Counted from the stretch's first letter, positions 1 through 6,122 are shown. The stretch: DNA of 10,450 nt from an uncultured bacterium (GCA_938003565.1 CALKYB010000155.1:1-10450); one strand, 5' to 3'. Program-made: numbers and translations. Notes: generated by a model not told the origin, from the letters alone.

Positions 1-89
1 TGCCTTAGGTAAGACTGTGGGGTCAGAAGTTTAGTTTTTCCATATTCTTGATTTTTTGGCTTGATTCTTTAGTTTGATATTTCCCTCTC
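1..89. other. Left-edge intergenic region, possible tail of an upstream gene
   Basis: No gene can be identified here. On the + strand the frame beginning at base 2 reads ten residues (ALGKTVGSEV) and stops at TAG 32-34, so this could be the C-terminus of a gene cut by the window edge. Ten residues are too few to judge. The remainder, 35-89, is T-rich and holds no clear Shine-Dalgarno for the following maf gene. An in-frame TGA at 75-77 limits how far upstream maf can start. Confidence 0.3.
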
Positions 90-692
90 TTGGTAGTTAA
101 TTTGGAACACCCACACCTTATCTTAGCTTCTGCCTCTCCTCGTCGCAAAGAACTATTGGAGCAAGTCTGGATCGCGGCTGATATTATGCCTGCGGATATA
201 GATGAGACGGCTTTTCCTAATGAAGAGCCGCTTGCGCATGTAGCTCGGTTAGCTAAGGAGAAAGGTAATACAATCGCCGAGAAGTATCCTGCTAGCTATG
301 TTCTTTCAGCTGATACGGTGGTCATTAGTCCATGTGGGCAAATCTTAGGAAAGCCTAAAGATGATGCGGATGCAGCTCGCATGCTTGGCCTCTTGCAGTC
401 TAGCACCCATACTGTCGCCACTGGTTTTGCGATTACTTGTAAGGAAAAAGATTTAAGAAGAGTGGAAGTAGTCGAAACAAAAGTGGAAATGGTTTCCTTG
501 TCGACTGATGAAATTGAGTCCTATGTTTCTACTGAGGAGCCAAAGGGGAAAGCTGGGGCATACGCTATTCAGGGTGCTGCTACAGGGTTTATCAAGAGTA
601 TCGATGGGTCTTATAGTAATGTTGTGGGTCTACCATTGGTAGAGGTAAGCTCAGTTTTAATTGAGTTGGGAGCTATTTCCTCCAGAATTTAA
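90..692 (+). CDS. maf: Maf-family nucleoside triphosphate pyrophosphatase
   Basis: Maf proteins are cytosolic house-cleaning enzymes that hydrolyse non-canonical or excess nucleoside triphosphates to the monophosphate and pyrophosphate. The hallmarks are all present in order: SASPRR at residues 14-19, ADTVV at 74-78 with the catalytic-type Asp75, GKP at 87-89, YAIQG at 158-162 and SNVVGLP at 176-182. The Gln in YAIQG and the Lys in LAKEKG resemble the YhdE (dTTP/UTP) branch rather than YceF; that sub-assignment is inference. At 200 residues it has the usual family length. The start is uncertain: both TTG 90 and TTG 102 are in frame. The later one leaves seven residues before LASASPRR, as is common in the family. 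No good Shine-Dalgarno precedes either. yggS follows after 26 bases on the same strand, so the two may be cotranscribed. Confidence 0.95.
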   Translation: MVVNLEHPHLILASASPRRKELLEQVWIAADIMPADIDETAFPNEEPLAHVARLAKEKGNTIAEKYPASYVLSADTVVISPCGQILGKPKDDADAARMLGLLQSSTHTVATGFAITCKEKDLRRVEVVETKVEMVSLSTDEIESYVSTEEPKGKAGAYAIQGAATGFIKSIDGSYSNVVGLPLVEVSSVLIELGAISSRI

Positions 693-704
693 GCTCTCAG
701 ATTC

Positions 705-711
705 TTATATA
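705..711 (+). promoter_or_regulatory. Possible -10 element placing yggS on a leaderless mRNA
   Basis: TTATATA at 705-711 ends 7 bases before the yggS ATG, the spacing expected if transcription starts on the A of the start codon. No convincing -35 hexamer is seen 16-18 bases upstream (around 683-688), and no Shine-Dalgarno lies between this box and the ATG. It sits only 13 bases after the maf stop, so maf readthrough is an equally good source of yggS transcript. Confidence 0.25.
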
Positions 712-718
712 GCTTCTA

Positions 719-1444
719 ATGAATGTAGCCAACAATCTAAAATTAGTTCGAGACAAGATTGCAAGTGCCTGCCAGGAATTTAATCGCGACCTGGACACTG
801 TCGATTTATTGGCGGTCTCGAAAAGAAAGGAACTTCCTTTACTTCTTGAAGCTGCCAAGGCTGGGCAGAGGCTTTTTGGGGAAAATTATATTCAAGAGGC
901 GGAGAGCAAGATCCCGGCTTTCAAAGATCTGGTTAGCGCCGACCCATCATTAAGTAAGACAGACTTCGAATTCCACTTCATTGGACATCTTCAACGCAAC
1001 AAGGCGAAGAAGGCAGTTGAGCTGTTTGATGTAATTCAGACAGTTGACTCTCTAAAATTGGCTGAGGCTTTAGCTAAGGAATGTGAAAAGGCCTCCGTAA
1101 GTCGTCGTATCTTTATTCAAGTGAATATCTCTGGGGAGGAGTCTAAATCCGGAGTTATGGTAAGCGAGTTGCCGGGACTGTTAGACTCGGTAGTGGAGTT
1201 TGCTCCTTTGCTTAAATTAGAGGGGCTAATGGCCATTGGCAGCGACACTAGGTCTACTAGTTTGCTAGTTGATAGAAAAAAAGGTGAATTTGAGGCATTG
1301 GTATATCTTCGAGATAGAGAAAGTGCTCGTTTAGGTTTGGAGCTGCCTCAGTTATCTATGGGAATGAGCTCTGACTTAGAAGAGGCGGTTCGTTATGGAT
1401 CGACGATGCTTAGAGTGGGAACCGATATTTTTGGTGCGAGGTAA
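719..1444 (+). CDS. yggS: YggS/PROSC family PLP-binding homeostasis protein
   Basis: This is the bacterial PLPBP protein. It has an alanine-racemase-like TIM barrel that binds pyridoxal phosphate without known enzyme activity and buffers PLP and amino-acid pools. The PLP lysine is Lys35 in LAVSKRK (residues 31-37). Other family blocks are GENY (54-57), FIGHLQRNK (87-95), NISGEESKSG (136-145), GLMAI (169-173), LSMGMSSD (212-219) and GSTMLRVGTDIFG (227-239). The protein ends right after the usual FGxR terminus, so it is complete; 241 residues is slightly longer than typical, with the extra length before FHFIGH and around residues 180-200. The ATG at 719 has no Shine-Dalgarno, but TATATA lies at 706-711, so transcription could begin at or near the start codon. 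The TAA stop lies inside a 12-base inverted-repeat arm. Confidence 0.96.
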   Translation: MNVANNLKLVRDKIASACQEFNRDLDTVDLLAVSKRKELPLLLEAAKAGQRLFGENYIQEAESKIPAFKDLVSADPSLSKTDFEFHFIGHLQRNKAKKAVELFDVIQTVDSLKLAEALAKECEKASVSRRIFIQVNISGEESKSGVMVSELPGLLDSVVEFAPLLKLEGLMAIGSDTRSTSLLVDRKKGEFEALVYLRDRESARLGLELPQLSMGMSSDLEEAVRYGSTMLRVGTDIFGAR

Positions 1445-1551
1445 GCGTTCATGTGGATAGTATAAATTTTGTGTGAAAGTATTTTTATAGCCTAAATCTC
1501 TCTTTAAATGGTCAAAACCTAGTTGGTTTTGTAGATTTTATGAACGCTTAC
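1441..1551. repeat. 111-base element bounded by perfect 12-base inverted repeats
   Basis: GTAAGCGTTCAT at 1441-1452 is the exact reverse complement of ATGAACGCTTAC at 1540-1551. The left arm contains the yggS TAA stop (1442-1444). Inside is a second perfect hairpin, CAAAACC (1513-1519), loop TAGTT, GGTTTTG (1525-1531), and a weaker TATAAA/TTTATA pair on the left side. Beyond the 12 bases the arms diverge. I see no flanking target-site duplication and no reading frame. It could be a small non-autonomous repeat (MITE-like), an RNA processing or transcript-end structure for maf-yggS, or a paired protein-binding site. The inverted repeat itself is certain; its role is unknown. Confidence 0.6.
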
Positions 1552-1559
1552 TTTTTACG

Positions 1560-1599
1560 AAGGTTAGCTAAATTTGAAAGTTAGTTGGAATTTAACCTT
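1560..1599. promoter_or_regulatory. Inverted repeat just upstream of proC, possible operator
   Basis: AAGGTTA (1560-1566) followed by a four-base bulge and AATT (1571-1574) pairs with AATT-TAACCTT (1589-1599), giving 11 base pairs around a 14-base centre. It ends 12 bases before the -10-like TATAAG at 1611-1616, so a protein bound here would overlap the -35 region of a proC promoter. It could also be a hairpin in readthrough RNA from yggS. No known operator consensus was recognised. Confidence 0.35.
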
Positions 1600-1610
1600 A
1601 ACGGTTACGG

Positions 1611-1616
1611 TATAAG
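1611..1616 (+). promoter_or_regulatory. Possible -10 element for proC (leaderless spacing)
   Basis: TATAAG ends 6 bases before the proC ATG at 1623. The nearest -35-like sequence, TTGGAA at 1585-1590, is 20 bases away, longer than usual. The only Shine-Dalgarno-like bases (AAGAG) overlap this box, so initiation on a leaderless message is a reasonable alternative. Confidence 0.3.
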
Positions 1617-1622
1617 AGTCTA

Positions 1623-2459
1623 ATGAGCAAAACAATTGGAATCATTGGTTGTGGGAATATTGGCTCCGCACTTTCGAGTTGCCTTGCTGCCAATAGTGAG
1701 CACAAGTTGTGTTTATTCGATACTGATTCGGATAAACTACAAGTTCTAACTAAAAAAATTACTGCTAATTTTTCAACTATTGTTCTTTCAGAAAGTGTAC
1801 AGGCGGTTTTTAAGCAATCTGATATTGTTGTTCTTTCGGTAAAGCCTCCTGTGGTCCCTAAACTTTTGAGTGATATTTCAAAAGATCCAAATCTTTTGAC
1901 GGGTAGTTCTCCGATAATTGTTTCCGTGGCAGCTGGGGTGAGTCTGAAGGAGATGGAAGAGTCTGCCAAAAGTTCTGGCACCGGGGAAAACAAATTACGT
2001 TTAGCACGAGCTATGCCTAACTTGGGAATGGAGTATGGGGTTGGTATGACAGGTGTGTATTCTGAAGACACTAAGGTAGCAGATGAAGTATCCGAACTTT
2101 TTAGTCTTGTTGGTGAAGTGGCTAGTTTGGAGAATGAATCTCAAATTGCTGTAGTTACTGGTTTAGCTGGTAGCGGACCCGCTTTTGTTTGTGAAGCCAT
2201 AGGTGCTATGAAGAAGTCTGGAATTGAGCTGGGCCTGAGTGAAGAACAGGCACAGTTGATGGCATCCCAAACTGCGCTTGGAGCTGCCCGTGTGTTACTA
2301 GAGAGTGGGGAGTCTCCAGCGTCTTTGGTTAAACGAGTTGCTACCCCGGGAGGAACTACTGCTCAGGGTCTTGAAGTTTTGAAATCCAAGGGTTTTGCTT
2401 CAATAATGTCAGAAGCTATAAAAGCTGCTGTGAGTCGAGCTAAAGAATCTATGTCTTAG
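1623..2459 (+). CDS. proC: Pyrroline-5-carboxylate reductase
   Basis: ProC catalyses the last step of proline synthesis in the cytosol, reducing L-1-pyrroline-5-carboxylate to L-proline with NAD(P)H. The N-terminal Rossmann fold opens with GxGxxG at Gly9, Gly11 and Gly14 (IIGCGNIG), and SVKP (72-75) marks the cofactor domain. The AMPN block (130-133) and the C-terminal dimerisation domain with AGSGPA (182-187) and PGGTT (242-246) are diagnostic. It is 278 residues, a normal length, with a small insertion of about ten residues before RLARAMPN. It begins with ATG 1623, preceded by no strong ribosome site. yggT follows after 31 bases, so proC and yggT are probably one operon. Confidence 0.97.
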   Translation: MSKTIGIIGCGNIGSALSSCLAANSEHKLCLFDTDSDKLQVLTKKITANFSTIVLSESVQAVFKQSDIVVLSVKPPVVPKLLSDISKDPNLLTGSSPIIVSVAAGVSLKEMEESAKSSGTGENKLRLARAMPNLGMEYGVGMTGVYSEDTKVADEVSELFSLVGEVASLENESQIAVVTGLAGSGPAFVCEAIGAMKKSGIELGLSEEQAQLMASQTALGAARVLLESGESPASLVKRVATPGGTTAQGLEVLKSKGFASIMSEAIKAAVSRAKESMS

Positions 2460-2490
2460 CTCGCTTCAACTTTAACAAGGAAGAGGAACA

Positions 2491-2880
2491 ATGATAGTTT
2501 TAGCAAATTTTATGTTAGGGATTGCCCAGATTTTGGCGATGTTGCTTCAGTTTTTCCTAATTTTTATTTTTATAAATGCAGTTCTATCCTGGTTTAGCCC
2601 TGACCCAAACAATGCCTTAGTTCGGATTATCGATGGTGTGTGTGAACCAGTTCTGGCGCCCTTTAGAGAGAAGCTACCTCCATTTGGTGGATTAGACTTG
2701 TCGCCTTTAGCGGCTATCGCTGCAATATACTTGATTCAATACGTAGTTGTAGATTCTTTGAGGCACTATGCAAACGTGATGAAGTCCAAAGAAGCCCCTA
2801 TTACAGCCGCTGTTGACTACTTTCAGGCTTTTGATATTGTCTCGGGCTTTAGGGGTGTAGAGACCCTGTTTCTTTTATAG
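2491..2880 (+). CDS. yggT: YggT family integral membrane protein
   Basis: YggT proteins are small inner-membrane proteins of poorly defined function, linked in different lineages to osmotic stress tolerance and cell or organelle division. One YggT unit is visible. A first membrane segment at about residues 7-33 ends in the family motif AVLSWFSPDPNN. The conserved loop PVLAPFREKLPPFGGLDLSP follows, then a second membrane segment at about 71-90. This is the single-repeat form; E. coli has two. The protein is 129 residues rather than the usual 90-100, because a soluble tail of about 39 residues follows the second helix. A strong Shine-Dalgarno tract (AGGAAGAGG, 2478-2486) sits 4 bases before ATG 2491, unlike the upstream genes, which suits translation from within a proC-yggT message. 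Confidence 0.92.
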   Translation: MIVLANFMLGIAQILAMLLQFFLIFIFINAVLSWFSPDPNNALVRIIDGVCEPVLAPFREKLPPFGGLDLSPLAAIAAIYLIQYVVVDSLRHYANVMKSKEAPITAAVDYFQAFDIVSGFRGVETLFLL

Positions 2881-2884
2881 ATAA

Positions 2885-2980
2885 AGTAACCGTTTAGGCG
2901 GCCCTTCTCTTCGTTTCTAAAAAGGCCTCCTCATTCGTCGAACTTTTAGAGCCTCGATAAGAACCACCTGAATGGTTACT
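2885..2980. repeat. 96-base imperfect long hairpin after yggT
   Basis: Starting 4 bases after the yggT stop, AGTAACC (2885-2891) is the reverse complement of GGTTACT (2974-2980), and the match continues inward. Of the first 22 positions about 17 pair; then CTTCTC/GATAAG and TCTAAAA (2916-2922)/TTTTAGA (2944-2950) pair as well, leaving a centre of roughly 20 bases. All mismatches in the outer 22 are transitions, some of which would be G-U pairs in RNA. A run of six T (2993-2998) follows 12 bases after the hairpin, too far for a textbook terminator. It may be a transcript-end or processing structure between yggT and fmdB, or a decayed palindromic repeat. Confidence 0.6.
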
Positions 2981-2988
2981 AGTTAGAT

Positions 2989-2994
2989 TATATT
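2989..2994 (+). promoter_or_regulatory. Possible -10 element for the fmdB-type gene (leaderless spacing)
   Basis: TATATT ends 8 bases before the ATG at 3003. There is no Shine-Dalgarno in the intervening TTTTAAAG and no recognisable -35 in the hairpin arm upstream. This is the third gene in the window with this arrangement. Confidence 0.25.
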
Positions 2995-3002
2995 TTTTAA
3001 AG

Positions 3003-3332
3003 ATGCCAACCTACGAATATCTTTGTGAGTCTTGTGGACATGCTTTTGAAGCAGTACAAAAAATTACTGCCGATGCACTGACCGATTGCGAGTCTTGTGG
3101 AAAGAGCACTGCCAAACGGCAGATTTCTGCAACAGCTTTTCACTTGAAAGGATCTGGCTGGTATAAAACCGACTACGCCAGCGGCTCTTCATCCTCCGGT
3201 GGAGCCTCCTCTTCAAAAAGCAGCTCAGGAAGCAAATCCAACGGCGAGTCAAAGTCCACTACCGACAGCTCCCCTACAAAATCCGAGCCAAAGCCAACCG
3301 CGAAAGAATCCTCGTCTAAATCAGACTCTTAA
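3003..3332 (+). CDS. FmdB-type zinc-ribbon regulatory protein with Ser/Lys-rich tail
   Basis: The first 55 or so residues are the FmdB/CxxC_CxxC_SSSS zinc ribbon: the MPTYEYLC start, the first knuckle CESCG (8-12), a second knuckle CESCG (29-33), and the closing segment with FHLKGSGWYKTDY. The four cysteines should bind one zinc. Members are usually annotated as putative regulators, after a gene near formamide/amide metabolism; most have no tested function. The last 50 residues are low complexity (Ser, Lys, Gly, Thr, Pro, Glu), a common feature of the family and probably disordered. 109 residues is a usual length. No Shine-Dalgarno precedes ATG 3003. The gene is flanked by palindromic elements on both sides, so it may be transcribed alone. 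Confidence 0.88.
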   Translation: MPTYEYLCESCGHAFEAVQKITADALTDCESCGKSTAKRQISATAFHLKGSGWYKTDYASGSSSSGGASSSKSSSGSKSNGESKSTTDSSPTKSEPKPTAKESSSKSDS

Positions 3333-3386
3333 TTTTTCGTTTCGCTTCAACCGATCTGAGACTCGATCCTTATCAAGCCAAGAGGT

Positions 3387-3507
3387 AAATATATTTTAGG
3401 GGTTATCCGGATTCCGTAGACGTTTTTTTCGCAAAGAAAAAAATGTCGAAGGCCTCGGAGGGAGCGCAAAGCTCCCGAGAATGAGGGTAACCTCTCAAAT
3501 ATATTTT
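3387..3507. repeat. Three-way-junction palindromic element (121 bases)
   Basis: The ends, both carrying AAATATATTT (3387-3396 and 3498-3507 read on the opposite strand), form an outer stem 3387-3414/3480-3507 in which about 23 of 28 positions pair. Two hairpins lie inside. The first is GAC-G-TTTTTTTC (3419-3430) against 3436-3447, a 12-base-pair stem including one G-T pair, with two more G-C pairs beyond a 3x3 internal loop. The second is GGGAGC (3460-3465)/GCTCCC (3471-3476), extended by CTC (3454-3456)/GAG (3477-3479) across a three-base bulge. Both are capped by the same pentaloop, GCAAA. The design resembles a cruciform or structured RNA more than a simple terminator. No T run directly follows either hairpin on the + strand. 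Function unknown. Confidence 0.65.
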
Positions 3508-3547
3508 CCTTAGAATGTGATTGCCTCTAATGGCTTACTTTGTTCTT

Positions 3548-3779
3548 GATTTATAGCGTTTCTCAAAACTATTTTCGCGTTAGGATAGGTGAGAAATTAA
3601 AGTCATTTAGCGAATGGGAAGTTGCAACTGTATAGACTACCCATTCTTTTATTGCCATTGATTAGCTTTTATGAGGAGAAACGCTATTTGTCTCTAGGTC
3701 GTTCGCTACGCTCACTTCCCCGCACTTCTTAAAACTTCTTCCGCTATCGCGAAATAAGTTTTGAGAACCGCTATAAATC
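3548..3779. repeat. 232-base MITE-like element with 32-base terminal inverted repeats
   Basis: Bases 3548-3579 are the inverse complement of 3748-3779 with only about three mismatches; both ends begin GATTTATAGCG. The core of the left arm (ATAGCGTTTCTC, 3553-3564) has a third, perfect inverted copy inside at 3676-3687. Further internal palindromes are GAATGGG (3612-3618)/CCCATTC (3640-3646) enclosing GTTGCAAC, and AAAACTT (3731-3737)/AAGTTTT (3756-3762). There is no reading frame of interest and no clear target-site duplication. The right end lies 3 bases from the recO stop codon. Size, terminal repeats and lack of coding capacity fit a miniature inverted-repeat element; a bidirectional transcript-end structure between convergent genes is the alternative. 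Confidence 0.65.
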
Positions 3780-3782
3780 GAT

Positions 3783-4478
3783 TTAAACCGCCTTATCCTT
3801 CCGGTTGTCTGCCAAATACCTTCTTAAACTCAGCAAAATATTTTCCTGTGTTCGAAGCTCCCAGCCATCAATAGTTTGAATGTTCTCAAGAAGTAAAATC
3901 ATAGCATCATGAATAAGCTCTACACTCTCGGGGACAAAAGCTACCTTTCTTTCTTCCATTTCTTGGAACCATCGTTTTTCTACAGTTCCTTCTAGGGAGG
4001 GACTGGATAGAAGATCGAAACCAGAAAATTTGAGAAGCTGGACAAGGTAGAAAATAATGCAGACGAAGCGTTTTGAGTCGGTGTCAACTGTGTTTAGGTT
4101 TTTCAAGCAGAGAAATAGAGGGTTAAAAAGTCGACTGGCATCGGGATCTCCCTCCCTAGCAAATATATTGCTGCATTCAATCGCCATTGAAGCTAGGGAA
4201 AAGCAAACTAGATTCTCGCGAAGTTGAAGCCAGATATGCCTAGACTCTAACTCCTTTAGAAGAAGCAGACTGCTGCTGCCCTTAAGCGGGCTGAAACTAA
4301 ATACTCCGCAATCGAAGACATCCAAGCCCCCGGAGAATCTTTTGGAATTTCCCCTAGCACCTCTAGCTAGTAAAGCGATTTTGCCCTGTTCTTTGGTGAG
4401 AACTTGTAACACCAAGTCGGCTCCCTTCGCTTCTGATCTGCGAATGATAATGCCTGGCTGTGGGGGAAGTTCACTCAT
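3783..4478 (-). CDS. recO: DNA repair protein RecO
   Basis: RecO works with RecR (and RecF) to load RecA on SSB-coated single-stranded DNA during gap repair, and anneals strands. The N-terminal OB fold covers about residues 8-80 and includes the family block GARGNSKRFSGGLDVFD (40-56). The helical C-terminal domain shows FYLVQLLKFSGFDLL (143-157). The zinc-binding cysteines found in many RecO proteins after this block are absent: there is no cysteine beyond residue 140, as in E. coli-type RecO. 231 residues is normal. It begins 2 bases after the mgtE stop, with no Shine-Dalgarno, which implies translational coupling to mgtE. Sequence is divergent, so confidence rests mainly on the two blocks and length. 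Confidence 0.85.
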   Translation of the reverse strand: MSELPPQPGIIIRRSEAKGADLVLQVLTKEQGKIALLARGARGNSKRFSGGLDVFDCGVFSFSPLKGSSSLLLLKELESRHIWLQLRENLVCFSLASMAIECSNIFAREGDPDASRLFNPLFLCLKNLNTVDTDSKRFVCIIFYLVQLLKFSGFDLLSSPSLEGTVEKRWFQEMEERKVAFVPESVELIHDAMILLLENIQTIDGWELRTQENILLSLRRYLADNRKDKAV

Positions 4479-4480
4479 GG

Positions 4481-5833
4481 TTATAAAAGGTAAGAAGCAA
4501 TAGAGAAATAAATTAAGATGCTCAAAATGTCGGTGCTAGTTGTTACTAATGGCCCTGAGGCAACGGCTGGATCGAAACCTAATTTTTGAAAAAGTATTGG
4601 CATCATTGATCCAATTGAAGCTGCAATAGCCATTATGCTCGCGATGGAAACTGAAACTATAATGCAAAGTTTGACATCGCCAAATTGAAACCAAGTTGTG
4701 ATTCCCAAGAGTAGCCCAAAAAATATCCCCAAAGCCAGGCTGGCTTTTAGTTCTTTGAGTAGTCTGGTTAGTATATGAAGTTCACTAAGATCGCCCGTTG
4801 CTATACCGCGAACAGTAATTGTGGTTGATTGGGAGCCGATGTTTCCACCCATACCAAATACTACGGGCATGAAAAATGCTAGAGCCACCACCTTTTCTAA
4901 TTCCTCCGTATAGCTGCCAAGAAGCATTGCGCCGGAAACACCACCGATCCAACTTGCAAAGAGCCATGGGAGGCGACTTCTAATTGAAGTCCAAACACTT
5001 GCCCCGACTTGGTCTTGGTCTTCGGTTCCAGCTAGTTTAAGAATATCTTCCGTGTTTTCCTCTTCAATCACGTCTACCACGTCATCAAGAGTGATGATTC
5101 CTATAAGCTCGCCGTTTTCATCCTCACAAACTGGGATCGAGCTGAAGTTATAGTCTGCAATAATTTGAGCTACTACTTCCTGGTCTGTTTGAGGCGAAAC
5201 AGAAATAGTTGGGGTAGTCATGACTGACTCTATTTTTGAAGTTCCTTTGGAAGATAAAATTTCTCTTAGCGAGCAAACGCCAATTAGAGATTCGTTTTCG
5301 GTGACGTAGAGGTAGGTAATATCGGTGTCGGGGTCGATAGCTTCTAATTGGAGTTCGCTGCGGACCTCTCCTAAGACCTCTTCGCAGGTTTGATTCTTGT
5401 CAATGCTAACGAAGAGAGGAGTCATCATCGCCCCAGCCATTTCTTCGTGGTAGCTAAGAAGTGGTTTGAGCTTTCTTTGATACTCAGGGGCTAAGCGTTT
5501 AAGGACAGCAATTTGTTTTCTTCGTGGTAGAAGACGCAACATGTTTGCTGCATTATCTGCTTCCAGTCGTCGAGCTACGGCTACCAGTCTTGATTCATCT
5601 AAAAGCTCCAGGCTGCTTTCAATGATTTGTTGGTTTCCGTACACGAAAATACTAGCGAGATCGTCCAATCCAGTGATGTGCTTTAATAAACTTTGGCGAT
5701 GTTCTGAAGCAACGGACTCGATAGTTCCGATCAACTCTACGGGATGCAGCGACTGCAGAAAGCACTCCAAACCACTAAAGTTTTCAGCTTCAAGTAGCTC
5801 AAGGGCGGATAATGAATGTTTACTGTTTTCCAT
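4481..5833 (-). CDS. mgtE: MgtE-type magnesium transporter
   Basis: MgtE is a dimeric inner-membrane Mg2+ channel gated by its own cytosolic Mg2+ sensor. Domains in order: the superhelical MgtE-N domain (about 10-130), ending in KPLLSYHEEMAGAMMT; a CBS pair (about 137-258), with MTPL at 137 and VMTTP at 204 opening the two repeats; an acidic connecting stretch EEENTED (257-263); and five membrane helices from about 285. The pore signature GNIGSQSTTITVRGIATGD (330-348) and the final-helix DPA...GPLVTTSTD are clear. Asp435 matches the ion-binding aspartate of the characterised Thermus protein. At 450 residues it is full length. The start is ATG at 5833, with only a weak AGG about 11 bases upstream. 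It leads a two-gene unit with recO. Confidence 0.97.
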   Translation of the reverse strand: MENSKHSLSALELLEAENFSGLECFLQSLHPVELIGTIESVASEHRQSLLKHITGLDDLASIFVYGNQQIIESSLELLDESRLVAVARRLEADNAANMLRLLPRRKQIAVLKRLAPEYQRKLKPLLSYHEEMAGAMMTPLFVSIDKNQTCEEVLGEVRSELQLEAIDPDTDITYLYVTENESLIGVCSLREILSSKGTSKIESVMTTPTISVSPQTDQEVVAQIIADYNFSSIPVCEDENGELIGIITLDDVVDVIEEENTEDILKLAGTEDQDQVGASVWTSIRSRLPWLFASWIGGVSGAMLLGSYTEELEKVVALAFFMPVVFGMGGNIGSQSTTITVRGIATGDLSELHILTRLLKELKASLALGIFFGLLLGITTWFQFGDVKLCIIVSVSIASIMAIAASIGSMMPILFQKLGFDPAVASGPLVTTSTDILSILIYFSIASYLL

Positions 5834-6074
5834 GGCTACCGGCCTAGTAAATTCAGTGTTGCAGGTTTCGAGTAGTTAGCATGGCCCGGGCTAACATTCC
5901 ACTAGTACTGAGGGAAGCCAAAGCTTCTTGTTTACTTCAATATGCTGCGCCTCATTTATATTTCGGCATTTGTCGCATTTGCCTCGGTGGCGCAGTATAA
6001 GTCGAGCGCAAGCGCAGCTTCGCAAGAAAAGCTAGATGGGTTTGGGAAATCAGCTTTATTTGGTATTTTCTAGC

Positions 6075-6091
6075 CAAGTCCTGAGGACTTG
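6075..6091. repeat. Near-perfect 17-base palindrome
   Basis: CAAGTCCT and AGGACTTG form 8-base arms around a single G. It directly abuts the 3' arm of another small inverted repeat (6069-6074), so in RNA the two stems could stack. As DNA it has the form of a dimeric regulator's operator, upstream of grpE. Confidence 0.5.
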
Positions 6092-6122
6092 TAGCATGTT
6101 GGAGGCACATTATATCTGTCTA

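Noticed and set aside
3199..3399. A 66-codon frame overlapping the fmdB tail in another frame
   Set aside because: It overlaps low-complexity Ser/Lys codons of fmdB, has no family resemblance and lacks a ribosome site.
3454..3479. Intrinsic terminator for fmdB
   Set aside because: The GC-rich hairpin is good but is followed by GAATGAGGG, not a T run, on the + strand. On the - strand the T run is about 17 bases away and already part of the other hairpin.
3333..3782. CRISPR array or phage attachment site
   Set aside because: The repeats are inverted, not regularly spaced direct repeats, and there is no tRNA or integrase nearby.
5834..6000. A magnesium riboswitch (M-box) in the mgtE leader
   Set aside because: mgtE leaders carry M-box RNAs in some bacteria, but I could not recognise the conserved core on the - strand here; only simple hairpins are visible. 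A covariance scan would settle it.
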